The notes under the pieces were generated by a model. The model ran no database searches. It saw nothing but the letters and a program-made list of their open reading frames with translations, and was not told the DNA's origin. Shown piece after piece: positions 6,780 through 12,803 of a stretch of DNA of 12,803 bases. Position 1 is the first letter of the stretch. Every line of letters begins with the position of its first letter. Origin of the DNA: CAZVNZ01 sp964628515 (GTDB taxonomy: Bacteria > Bacillota > Clostridia > Christensenellales > Christensenellaceae); contig CAZVNZ010000046.1 of NCBI GenBank assembly GCA_964628515.1, positions 1-12,803 of the forward strand. The letters are read 5' to 3'. The position numbers and the translations under genes are program-made.

Positions 6780-7472
6780 TTAATTGCGATAGCCCCAAAT
6801 GTAATTGGGTGCATTCTCTCCCATATTAAAAAGCAAATCTAAAATGCTTACTTCCGAAACAAAAGGGGAGTACATTTGCTCGTATTTAGGGTAATCCAAA
6901 TACTCTTTCCAAATAATTTTTACGCCTTTGTCTGCAAAGTAATCTTCGTTTATATAATCTTTTGCGGATATTCCGGAGATATATTCGTCCGCACCCGTAT
7001 CCACAATATATTTAAGCAGTCTTTCGTTTTTGGTGCCGTGAGAAATAAACTTAGAGGTGTCGGAAAACTCCGTTTGTATCCCCAAATACTCGGTTGCAAT
7101 TTTCTTTGTGGTGTATCTGTTTAGCTCGTACAAATACTCCCATTGTTTTTCTAAGTAAACATCTTCCAAAAAAGGCAGAAATTTTTTAAAATACGGGGCA
7201 TTTTTGTATGCGGTGTACAGTATGTCAAAGTGATTTTTTTGCCAGTCTATACCCGATACAAATTTAACCTCGTCTATCTTTCGTTTAATATCGTATCCGC
7301 AGGGCAGAGTTATCCACTTAATTTTACCTTGGGAGTATATTTTGTTGCGGTTGCGCCAATCGTGCTTGGTGTATTGGACATCGTCGTAAAATAAAAACAA
7401 ATCTGCATCATTAATAATATCAAAATACCCTCTCCACGGTATGTAATTTGATTGTAGAATTGCCAGCTTCAT
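6780..7472 (-). CDS. WbqC-family protein
   Basis: A 230-residue cytoplasmic protein of the WbqC-like family, whose members often occur in surface polysaccharide or sugar-modification gene clusters; the reaction is not well established. Family marks include the N-terminal QSNYIPWRGYFDII (8-21), YDDVQYTKHDWRNRN (about 29-43), WITLPC (53-58) and the later DEYISGISAKDYI. The usual Pro after the first Gln (QPxYxPW) is Ser here. Length is typical, and no membrane segment or signal peptide is seen. The start has only a weak AGGT site 5 bases upstream. It stands alone, with no sugar-transferase or aminotransferase neighbours in the window, and has its own promoter with a dyad. Confidence 0.88.
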   Translation of the reverse strand: MKLAILQSNYIPWRGYFDIINDADLFLFYDDVQYTKHDWRNRNKIYSQGKIKWITLPCGYDIKRKIDEVKFVSGIDWQKNHFDILYTAYKNAPYFKKFLPFLEDVYLEKQWEYLYELNRYTTKKIATEYLGIQTEFSDTSKFISHGTKNERLLKYIVDTGADEYISGISAKDYINEDYFADKGVKIIWKEYLDYPKYEQMYSPFVSEVSILDLLFNMGENAPNYIWGYRN

Positions 7473-7548
7473 ATATTACCTAACTGCTTTTTGCAGTATT
7501 CCTTTTATTTGTTAAATCCCCTATGCCCTCTTAAAATTATTTTTATCT

Positions 7549-7583
7549 CACTAATAGTTTATCATATTAGTGGATATTGTCAA
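7549..7583 (-). promoter_or_regulatory. Promoter with inverted repeat upstream of the WbqC gene
   Basis: A perfect -35 TTGACA (7578-7583, reverse strand) is followed at 16 bases by TAAACT, a 4 of 6 match to -10. An inverted repeat, CACTAATA (7549-7556) and TATTAGTG (7565-7572) separated by eight bases, lies across the spacer and -10 region. This arrangement is typical of a repressor operator. Confidence 0.5.
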
Positions 7584-7614
7584 ATTATAAAATTTAATTT
7601 ACCAAAAAACGCCA

Positions 7615-8994
7615 TTACTCCGCAAAACGCACAGTATCGTTTGGCAACTCCTTATTAATAATGGATTTATTTTGCCATTTGCCCGATTTATACCGCAAAA
7701 AGTTTATTATACAACCAATGCCCCAGCCAATGGGTATAGACCACCAAATTGCCGAAGGCCCTAAATATGGGGACAGCACGTATGCCATCACAATACGAGA
7801 GGCAAAGTTTATAACCGTACTTGTGGTAAATACCACTACATCCCCCGCACCCCTAAGGACACTGCCTGCCATAAACATTACCGCCATCACAATGTAAAAA
7901 ATGGATACTATGGAAATATATTGCACACCCACATCGTACACTACGGGGCTTGCTTCCTCGTTTAAAAAGCCGCCTATAAAGTTTTTGCCAAAAAGCAGTA
8001 CCACCGTTGTAATTACAGCACAAATGCCTACGTTCATAAGTATAGATGCGTTAAAGCCTTTTTTGACTCTGTCCACCCTGTTTGCACCAATGTTTTGAGC
8101 AACAAATGTAGAAAGTGCAAGGGAGATGTTCATTAATGGCAAAAGTGCAAGATTATCAATTTTAGTGGCGGCGGTGTATCCTGCAACTACGTTGTTGCCA
8201 AAGGAGTTTACCAGTCCTTGTATAGCAATAAAGGATACGGAAACAATTAGTTGTTGTACGGTGGAGGGGATTGCGTACTTAAGCAAATCTTTAAGCATTT
8301 TTTTATCAAATACCCTCTCGCTTTTTTCAAACTGAAACAAATGCACTTTTTTTGTTACGTACCATAGCATAGCTACACCGGAAACACCTATGGAAATAGC
8401 CGTGCCCAGCGCCACGCCAAAAACTCCCAGACCCAAATTTACCACAAACACCAAGTCCAAAACTATATTTAGCAGGGTTGTCAGTATTAAAAAGTAAAGG
8501 GGGGTTTTAGAGTCCCCCACCGCTCGTAAAATAGAGGCAAGCCCGTTGTATAAAAAGGTTAGTATAAGGCTTACGTTAAATACCTGTAAATAAATTAAGC
8601 AATCCTCGTAAATTTCCGGCGGGGTTTGCATCATTTGCAACAAAGGAGCGGAAATAAATAAAAACAGTATGGTAATAACTATGGATACCCCCAAAATAAA
8701 AACCATGCTGGTAAAAATTGCTTTTTTCATGTTGTGTACATCGTTTGCCCCAAAATACTGAGATATTACAATAGAACAGCCCATAGAAAGCCCAATAGCC
8801 ACGGCTATCATCAAAAATACCATAGGGCTTGCGGCACCAACCGCACCAAGAGCGTCCGAGCTTACAAATTTGCCTACAACAATAGTGTCTACAATATTAT
8901 ATAATTGCTGGAAGATGTTGCCTAATAATAGTGGTAGCATAAATACAAACAGGGTTTTAAATACGCTACCTTTTGTCATGTCTAAATTCTTCAT
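7615..8994 (-). CDS. MATE-family multidrug efflux transporter
   Basis: A 459-residue polytopic membrane protein of the MATE family, which exports drugs or metabolites using a sodium or proton gradient. The N terminus (MTKGSVFKTLFVFMLPLLLGNIFQQLYNIVDTIVVGKFV) and the two repeated halves (QQLYNIVDTIVVGKFV near 29-44; VQQLIVSVSFIAIQGLVNSFG near 245-265) are characteristic, and about twelve hydrophobic segments are visible. Length matches the family. GAAAGG (9003-9008) overlaps the stop of the upstream gene and is 8 bases from the ATG, so the pair is probably co-transcribed and coupled. Substrate cannot be deduced. No clear GC-rich terminator follows; only an A/T dyad is present. Confidence 0.95.
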   Translation of the reverse strand: MKNLDMTKGSVFKTLFVFMLPLLLGNIFQQLYNIVDTIVVGKFVSSDALGAVGAASPMVFLMIAVAIGLSMGCSIVISQYFGANDVHNMKKAIFTSMVFILGVSIVITILFLFISAPLLQMMQTPPEIYEDCLIYLQVFNVSLILTFLYNGLASILRAVGDSKTPLYFLILTTLLNIVLDLVFVVNLGLGVFGVALGTAISIGVSGVAMLWYVTKKVHLFQFEKSERVFDKKMLKDLLKYAIPSTVQQLIVSVSFIAIQGLVNSFGNNVVAGYTAATKIDNLALLPLMNISLALSTFVAQNIGANRVDRVKKGFNASILMNVGICAVITTVVLLFGKNFIGGFLNEEASPVVYDVGVQYISIVSIFYIVMAVMFMAGSVLRGAGDVVVFTTSTVINFASRIVMAYVLSPYLGPSAIWWSIPIGWGIGCIINFLRYKSGKWQNKSIINKELPNDTVRFAE

Positions 8995-9007
8995 TTTTTA
9001 TGCCTTT

Positions 9008-9844
9008 CTAAATAGTCTTTTCCCGCCATACTACCGTGCATGGCATAGCTTCTACGGGAATATGCACGTATCCGCAATCGTTTGCGATATAATAATTTGT
9101 TAAGGAGTAATCCTTAGCAACACCCACCGCCTTTATTTTTTCGTCCTTTGCATATTCCACGGGAACAGGTATGCGCACCCCCACATTAGCATATGGATTT
9201 TTGATTTTTTTAAGCTTAGTGTCCGTTAAATAACTGCTGTACAAAAGCAAAGTTGCATCTTTATCCAAATACTCCGCAACACGCATATAAATAACTTCAA
9301 AGTTATCGCAGGCAATGTGCATTCTTTGCATCTCTTTTTCCTTTGCAGGCACAATGTAAATGTTTACAAGCATTGCAACGCCTATGCCAATAAGGGTATC
9401 CATTATACGTGTCAGCGCAAAAACAAAGGGAGACATTTGTGTGTTTTGATTAATAAATATACTTATAAATACAATGGAGGCAATTACAATAGTGCTTTGT
9501 ATTCTAATAATATTGCATAAATAAATTAGTAGTATAAGTGCAATGGGAATACAAATAAGAAGCATAACATTAAAACTGTGAGATATGGGTACTCCAAGTA
9601 CGGATAGTATTAATAACCCAAAAGCACCGCCGATAGCCGTGCCTAAACCTCTGTCTCTTGCGACTTGCAAGGAGTTTTGTATTGTGTTTTGCAAACAAAC
9701 TATTGCTACAATAGCGGTATAATTACTTATAAATCCGCCCGAAATATAATATAAAGCAATACATATTAATACGCATATACCTGTTTTAACCGTTCTCATA
9801 CCTAATTTAGGCAGAATAATTTTTTTTGATTCCAAACTTTCCAT
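9008..9844 (-). CDS. Aromatic acid exporter / FUSC-like membrane protein
   Basis: A 278-residue protein with about six membrane segments in its first 165 residues and a soluble C-terminal part of roughly 110 residues. The motifs ARDRGLGTAIGGAFGLL (about 62-78) and ALTRIMDTLIGIGVAMLVN (about 143-161) match the aromatic acid exporter (ArAE)/fusaric-acid-resistance-like family of exporters. Shorter than two-domain members with about 12 helices, but typical for the single-domain Firmicute type. The start codon has no good ribosome site; M16 (LGMRTVKTGI) resembles the usual family start but lacks one too, so the start is uncertain. It lies 13 bases before the MATE gene, suggesting a two-gene export unit. 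Substrate unknown. Confidence 0.82.
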   Translation of the reverse strand: MESLESKKIILPKLGMRTVKTGICVLICIALYYISGGFISNYTAIVAIVCLQNTIQNSLQVARDRGLGTAIGGAFGLLILSVLGVPISHSFNVMLLICIPIALILLIYLCNIIRIQSTIVIASIVFISIFINQNTQMSPFVFALTRIMDTLIGIGVAMLVNIYIVPAKEKEMQRMHIACDNFEVIYMRVAEYLDKDATLLLYSSYLTDTKLKKIKNPYANVGVRIPVPVEYAKDEKIKAVGVAKDYSLTNYYIANDCGYVHIPVEAMPCTVVWREKTI

Positions 9845-9894
9845 ATTTTAATATAATACCACATTTTGGCGTATTTTAAAATTTTTTTTTTGTA

Positions 9895-9922
9895 TTTATA
9901 AGTAAAATTCACGTTTTGTTAA
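9895..9922 (-). promoter_or_regulatory. Sigma-A promoter for the exporter pair
   Basis: TTAACA (9917-9922) and TATAAA (9895-9900), read on the reverse strand, are 16 bases apart, each one base off consensus. Transcription would begin near 9888, giving a leader of about 45 A/T-rich bases. A second candidate -10, TGGTATTAT with TATTAT at 9853-9858, lies too close to the ATG for a normal leader. Confidence 0.5.
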
Positions 9923-9945
9923 TAAAAAAATGCTTTAATAAATGG

Positions 9946-9993
9946 AAAAAAGCGGTTGCCCCAAATAAAACTTATGTTTTTTAGAGCAACCGC
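9946..9993 (-). terminator. Intrinsic terminator of the alkylsulfatase-like gene
   Basis: GCGGTTGC (9952-9959) pairs with GCAACCGC (9986-9993), with an inner AAAAC/GTTTT stem (9967-9971 and 9976-9980). On the minus strand the stem is followed by a run of six T (9951-9946), just after the stop of the alkylsulfatase-like gene. Confidence 0.8.
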
Positions 9994-10007
9994 AATCGGT
10001 AAAAGTT

Positions 10008-12212
10008 TTAAGGTTCCACAATATTAAAGAAGAAATCGAAGGCAACCATATGTTGTGTAAGTTTGTTTAGTATGTCGCTGTCCCCCTCTATTTTAATGTC
10101 GCCCATGTCTGCGGTGTTTTTTGCCAAAATTTTGTACAAGCTTTTTGAAGGCATTGTGATGATTGCGTTTGCCTCCTGTGCTTGTGTGCCTTTCTGATAC
10201 AGCAGTACACCGCTGTTTATGGTGATGGTGTAGGGCACATCGTCCGTAAAGTTAAAGTTTATTTTCAAGTTTAAATCCTGTGCTTTGTTGGCGTCTATAA
10301 GTATTCCCATATAATCAAAAAGCATGGGAGGTGTCATAGCCAACAGGGTATCGGGGCTACTTGTTGCTTTTAGGCTTTCGTCCTTGGTGGTGCCTTCTCT
10401 AAGCTCTTTTGCACCGGATAAATAGGCGTTGCGCCATGTGCCCGATTCTGCAATGTAGGCAAGTTGCTCTAAGGCGTCTGCACATAAATATCTTGCTTCA
10501 TGGTTGGTGGGGTCTGCAAATACCAAAACGTTTGTTATTTCCGCTACCCAACGGTATTCTCCCTTATCAAAATCCGCTTTTGCCTTGCGCAATACTTCGT
10601 CTGTATCTCCCATATACTGCACGTACTTTTTAGCGCTTTCAGTAGGTGCTAAGGGGTTTAAGTTTACGGGGTTTGCATCGTACCACCCCATATATTTTTG
10701 GTATACTGCCTTGGAATTATGGGCAACCGTGCCGTAATACTGTCTTGTATACCAGTTTTTTTCCAAATTTTCCGGCAGATGTATAAGGTTTGAAATTTCG
10801 TCCGAGGTAAGCCCTTGATTTATATACATTAGGGTTTGGTCGTTAATAAATTTATACATTGTTGCGGTGTTTACGATATAAGGTATGATGTTTGCGTTTT
10901 CCCAATGAGGCCAGTTATGGGATTGAAAAACCACTTCAACCTCATCGCCGTATCTTGTTACCGCTTCCATAAGATACTGTGCCCATGCGTTGCCGTCACG
11001 CACTTGCGCACCTCTTAGGGTGTATAGGTTGTGCAATGTGCCTGTGCAGTTTTCTGCCATCCATAAGGCTTTTTTGGCAGGAAACCATGTATTCATCTCC
11101 GCCGGTGCCTCTGTGTTTGGGGTAAGCTGAAACTCCATTTCCACACCGTCTATTTTACGGATATCTCCCGTTTTCTTTATGGTGTCGTTGGGGGCAAGGT
11201 AGGATGCTACGCCTTTAGACTGCCCCATACCTATTCCGATAGACAAAGAGCCTTGTACTCCCGGCTCTAAAATTACGCCGTACTGATAGCTTGCACGTCT
11301 GCCCATAGCTGTACCTGCGTACACATTTTCGCTTACCGCATGCTCCTCAAAACCTTCGGGAGCAATTATGGGCACCGTGCTGTTTTCGCCTAAAATGCCT
11401 TTAATACCGCCGTAATGGTCTATATGGGAGTGGCTTATTACAACGGCGGAAATCTCTCGCTCGCCTAACTCTTCGTTTACAAGTTGAAGTGCCGCTTTGG
11501 CACATTCCACGCTCATTAGAGGGTCAAAAACTATCCAACCGGTGTCGCCTTCTATAAAGGTTATGTTTGTCATATCGTAGCCACGCACCTGATAAATACC
11601 GTCCGTTACCTCAAAAAGTCCGCAAATATTGTTTAGTTGTGCGTTTCGCCACAAGCTGGGGTTAGCGCTTAGGGGTGCATCCTCCACTAAAAAGTTGTAA
11701 GCGTCTTGGCTCCAAATAACTTTGTTGTTTGCGTCTTTAATTTCTAAGTTTTTTGGGGCTTTAATTAGCCCTTTTTGTGCAAATTCCAATTCCTGTTTGT
11801 CCGTAAAATCCAAAAGTGCGTATACGCTGTCGTTAGCTTGTTTGGTGCTTTGCTCCGGGGGTTTTGGGTCTTTTGTCAGTTCAAGTGGTGTTTTTTCCTG
11901 TGGTGATGATGATTGTGCTTGTACCGCCGCCGGCTCTGTTTGTCCCTTGGTGGTTTGAGATTGTGATTGGGTTTGTGCAGGCTCTATTTGTTGTGGAGCT
12001 TGCTGTTGGTCTTGTGGGGGCTGGAGACTGTTGGGAGGTTGCGCCGGTGTAGATGGGTTTACCGCCGACTGCTCTGGGGTGGTGGGCTGTGTTGCCTGTA
12101 CAGGTTGTGTGTTTAGCGTTTTATTTATATTTGCCGTGCTTACATTTTTATCACAAGAGGCAAAGACAAATATCATTATAAGAATGATAGAAATTACCGA
12201 TATTTTTTTCAT
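10008..12212 (-). CDS. Alkylsulfatase-like metallo-beta-lactamase-fold lipoprotein
   Basis: A 734-residue member of the SdsA1/YjcS linear alkylsulfatase family, zinc enzymes that hydrolyse sulfate esters of alkyl alcohols. The lipobox VFASC puts a lipid anchor at C20. Residues about 30-127 form a Pro/Gln/Thr/Ser-rich tether. The catalytic domain follows: QLNNICGLFEVTDGIYQVRG (192-211), EGDTGWIVFDP (221-231), the zinc motif HSHIDH (261-266), TEAPAEMNTWFP (367-378), AEN plus TLHNLYTLRGAQVRD (386-406) and SHNWPHWEN (431-439). A helical dimerisation region and a C-terminal SCP2-like domain (about 610-734) complete the family layout. Some positions differ from the pattern I remember (C197 in QLNNIC, G391 in ENCTG). 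It has its own promoter, strong ribosome site and terminator. Substrate unproven. Confidence 0.9.
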   Translation of the reverse strand: MKKISVISIILIMIFVFASCDKNVSTANINKTLNTQPVQATQPTTPEQSAVNPSTPAQPPNSLQPPQDQQQAPQQIEPAQTQSQSQTTKGQTEPAAVQAQSSSPQEKTPLELTKDPKPPEQSTKQANDSVYALLDFTDKQELEFAQKGLIKAPKNLEIKDANNKVIWSQDAYNFLVEDAPLSANPSLWRNAQLNNICGLFEVTDGIYQVRGYDMTNITFIEGDTGWIVFDPLMSVECAKAALQLVNEELGEREISAVVISHSHIDHYGGIKGILGENSTVPIIAPEGFEEHAVSENVYAGTAMGRRASYQYGVILEPGVQGSLSIGIGMGQSKGVASYLAPNDTIKKTGDIRKIDGVEMEFQLTPNTEAPAEMNTWFPAKKALWMAENCTGTLHNLYTLRGAQVRDGNAWAQYLMEAVTRYGDEVEVVFQSHNWPHWENANIIPYIVNTATMYKFINDQTLMYINQGLTSDEISNLIHLPENLEKNWYTRQYYGTVAHNSKAVYQKYMGWYDANPVNLNPLAPTESAKKYVQYMGDTDEVLRKAKADFDKGEYRWVAEITNVLVFADPTNHEARYLCADALEQLAYIAESGTWRNAYLSGAKELREGTTKDESLKATSSPDTLLAMTPPMLFDYMGILIDANKAQDLNLKINFNFTDDVPYTITINSGVLLYQKGTQAQEANAIITMPSKSLYKILAKNTADMGDIKIEGDSDILNKLTQHMVAFDFFFNIVEP

Positions 12213-12218
12213 AAATTA

Positions 12219-12225
12219 CTCCTTT
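12219..12225 (-). promoter_or_regulatory. Ribosome binding site of the alkylsulfatase-like gene
   Basis: AAAGGAG, read on the reverse strand, lies 6 bases before the ATG. It fixes the start at 12212 and thus the full signal peptide and lipobox. Confidence 0.8.
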
Positions 12226-12244
12226 TTGTGTTAATACTGGGTTA

Positions 12245-12273
12245 ATCTTAACAAAAACCTATTTAAGTGTCAA
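12245..12273 (-). promoter_or_regulatory. Sigma-A promoter of the alkylsulfatase-like gene
   Basis: A perfect TTGACA (12268-12273) is followed at 17 bases by TAAGAT (12245-12250), which is preceded by TGT as in extended -10 promoters. Predicted start near 12238 gives a leader of about 25 bases. Confidence 0.75.
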
Positions 12274-12330
12274 TCTATTATATACTAAAACGGTAAAAAA
12301 GTTACATATATTGTAAGACACTTTAATAAT

Positions 12331-12359
12331 TTCGCAAAAGTGAATTCTTTATATATAAT
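12331..12359 (+). promoter_or_regulatory. Possible upstream promoter for the YjfB-like gene
   Basis: TTCGCA (12331-12336) and a perfect TATAAT (12354-12359) are 17 bases apart. Transcription would start near 12366, giving a leader of about 125 bases that contains both arms of the inverted repeat near the ribosome site. A weaker alternative start is TTGACT at 12444-12449 with TATGTA at 12466-12471. Confidence 0.45.
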
Positions 12360-12431
12360 GTTGGCAAATGTGTAGCTAAATTGAAAAAATATTGGAATTT
12401 GCGTAATAATTTTTAAAAAAATGGTAAAAAG

Positions 12432-12486
12432 CCTCTTGTTTTTTTGACTTTTTAGGAGTATGCTATATGTATTAAACAAGAGGAGG
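12432..12486 (+). promoter_or_regulatory. Inverted repeat overlapping the YjfB ribosome site
   Basis: CCTCTTGTTT (12432-12441) is the exact reverse complement of AAACAAGAGG (12474-12483). The second arm covers the first half of the ribosome site AGGAGG (12481-12486). In RNA, a 10-base-pair stem with a 32-base loop would hide the site; in DNA it brackets a possible proximal promoter. Confidence 0.5.
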
Positions 12487-12493
12487 TGTGCTT

Positions 12494-12667
12494 ATGGATG
12501 TTTCTGCCGCAAGTGCATACAGTGCAGGCTCCGTAGGCAACGCAGTATCTATGGCAGTCTTAAAAAAGAGCTTAGATGCCACTACGGATATTTCTAACCA
12601 ACTGGTTAATCAAATGGCTAATCTAAGCGTTGGTGTATCTGCTAACAAAATAGATATTTCTGCTTAA
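12494..12667 (+). CDS. YjfB-like small putative motility protein
   Basis: A 57-residue protein (starts MDVSAASAYSAGSVGNAVSM, ends SANKIDISA) that was short enough to be missed by length cut-offs. AGGAGG at 12481-12486 is 7 bases before the ATG. The pattern of a short alpha-helical, Ala/Ser/Val-rich chain with a central MAVLKKSLD helix and a final NKIDISA-type tail matches the YjfB family, annotated as putative motility proteins in many flagellated bacteria; no mechanism is established. No signal peptide or membrane segment is visible. It is the only plus-strand gene, divergent from the alkylsulfatase-like gene across 281 bases, and is followed by an intrinsic terminator, so it is probably monocistronic. 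It hints that the organism may be flagellated. Confidence 0.82.
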   Translation: MDVSAASAYSAGSVGNAVSMAVLKKSLDATTDISNQLVNQMANLSVGVSANKIDISA

Positions 12668-12673
12668 CGGACT

Positions 12674-12705
12674 CTTACTTTTCTTTTAGAAAAAAGAAAA
12701 GTAAG
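12674..12705. repeat. Perfect 14-base-pair A/T-rich hairpin
   Basis: CTTACTTTTCTTTT (12674-12687) and AAAAGAAAAGTAAG (12692-12705) form a perfect stem with a four-base loop just after the YjfB-like stop. No T tract follows on the plus strand. Pyrimidine-rich/purine-rich sequences like this recur in many genomes as dispersed intergenic elements, so it may be one copy of a repeat family; only one copy is in the window. Confidence 0.6.
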
Positions 12706-12722
12706 CAAAAGAAAACCAAATT

Positions 12723-12753
12723 CGCAACCTGCATTTTGTGGGTTGCGTTTTTT
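12723..12753 (+). terminator. Intrinsic terminator of the YjfB-like gene
   Basis: CGCAACC (12723-12729) pairs with GGTTGCG (12741-12747) and is followed directly by six T (12748-12753). This is the clearest terminator signal on the plus strand. Confidence 0.8.
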
Positions 12754-12764
12754 GTATGGAAAAC

Positions 12765-12780
12765 CCCCGGTTAACCGGGG
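12765..12780. repeat. Perfect 16-base GC-rich palindrome
   Basis: CCCCGGTTAACCGGGG is fully self-complementary. On the minus strand it is followed by GTTTT, so it could be a weak terminator for a gene arriving from beyond the right edge. It could equally be part of a dispersed repeat. The remaining bases to 12803 hold nothing I can identify. Confidence 0.5.
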
Positions 12781-12803
12781 AGTAAAAAAGGGCTTAAAGC
12801 TAT

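Noticed and set aside
12277..12282. Second TATAAT upstream of the alkylsulfatase-like gene
   Set aside because: No -35 match at suitable spacing (GTAACT), and it lies upstream of a much better TTGACA/TAAGAT pair.
12360..12430. Riboswitch or c-di-GMP aptamer in the leader of the YjfB-like gene
   Set aside because: Only a weak GCAAAT/ATTTGC pairing is present and no recognisable aptamer core.
12285..12479. 64-codon minus-strand reading frame in the divergent intergenic region
   Set aside because: Very A/T-rich, Phe/Ile/Lys-dominated translation, no ribosome site, and it overlaps the promoters of both flanking genes. Most likely chance.
1..12803. CRISPR array, tRNA or rRNA genes, insertion sequence, prophage or toxin-antitoxin genes
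   Set aside because: Read through on both strands; no regularly spaced repeats, cloverleaf, transposase or phage-like protein was found.

Overview
The window looks like chromosomal DNA from a Gram-positive, low-to-moderate GC member of the Clostridia. Evidence for this is the strong AGGAGG-type ribosome sites, recognisable sigma-A promoters (TTGACA/TATAAT types), two lipobox proteins, a YjfB-family small protein, and a reduced type IV pilus-like gene set of the kind found in Clostridia. Genus cannot be fixed from this sequence alone. All large genes are on the minus strand, so they read from high to low coordinates. Only one short gene, at the right end, is on the plus strand.

In order of transcription of the minus strand: (1) a surface-anchored alkylsulfatase-like metallo-beta-lactamase-fold lipoprotein (10008-12212) with its own sigma-A promoter and a good terminator; (2) a two-gene transport unit, an aromatic-acid-exporter/FUSC-like membrane protein followed by a MATE efflux pump (9844 down to 7615); (3) a lone WbqC-family gene (6780-7472) behind a promoter carrying an inverted repeat; (4) a compact seven-gene operon (6621 down to 1637) encoding a transglutaminase-like lipoprotein, a PilC/GspF inner-membrane platform protein, four small single-pass pseudopilin-like proteins (one DUF4860-like), and a PilT-type ATPase; (5) a terminator and then guaA (GMP synthase) at the left edge. 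The plus-strand gene at the right end is a 57-residue YjfB-like protein, followed by three consecutive hairpins, one of which is a clear intrinsic terminator.

The most interesting part is the pilus-like operon. It has a platform protein and a PilT ATPase, but no PilB/GspE assembly ATPase, no prepilin peptidase and no PilM/N/O in the window. None of its pilin-like proteins has a normal prepilin cleavage site. It starts with a lipoprotein transglutaminase, and a palindrome followed by T residues lies in its apparent leader. This may be a minimal, poorly characterised envelope machine. The genes themselves belong to recognisable families; the proposed function is inference.

Secondary points of interest are a lipoprotein form of the alkylsulfatase with a roughly 100-residue Pro/Gln-rich tether, an inverted repeat that could mask the ribosome site of the YjfB gene, and an 8-8-8 dyad over the WbqC promoter. 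No tRNA, rRNA, CRISPR array, insertion sequence or phage gene was seen. No gene-free stretch exceeds 300 bases; the longest is 12213-12493, which holds two divergent promoters.
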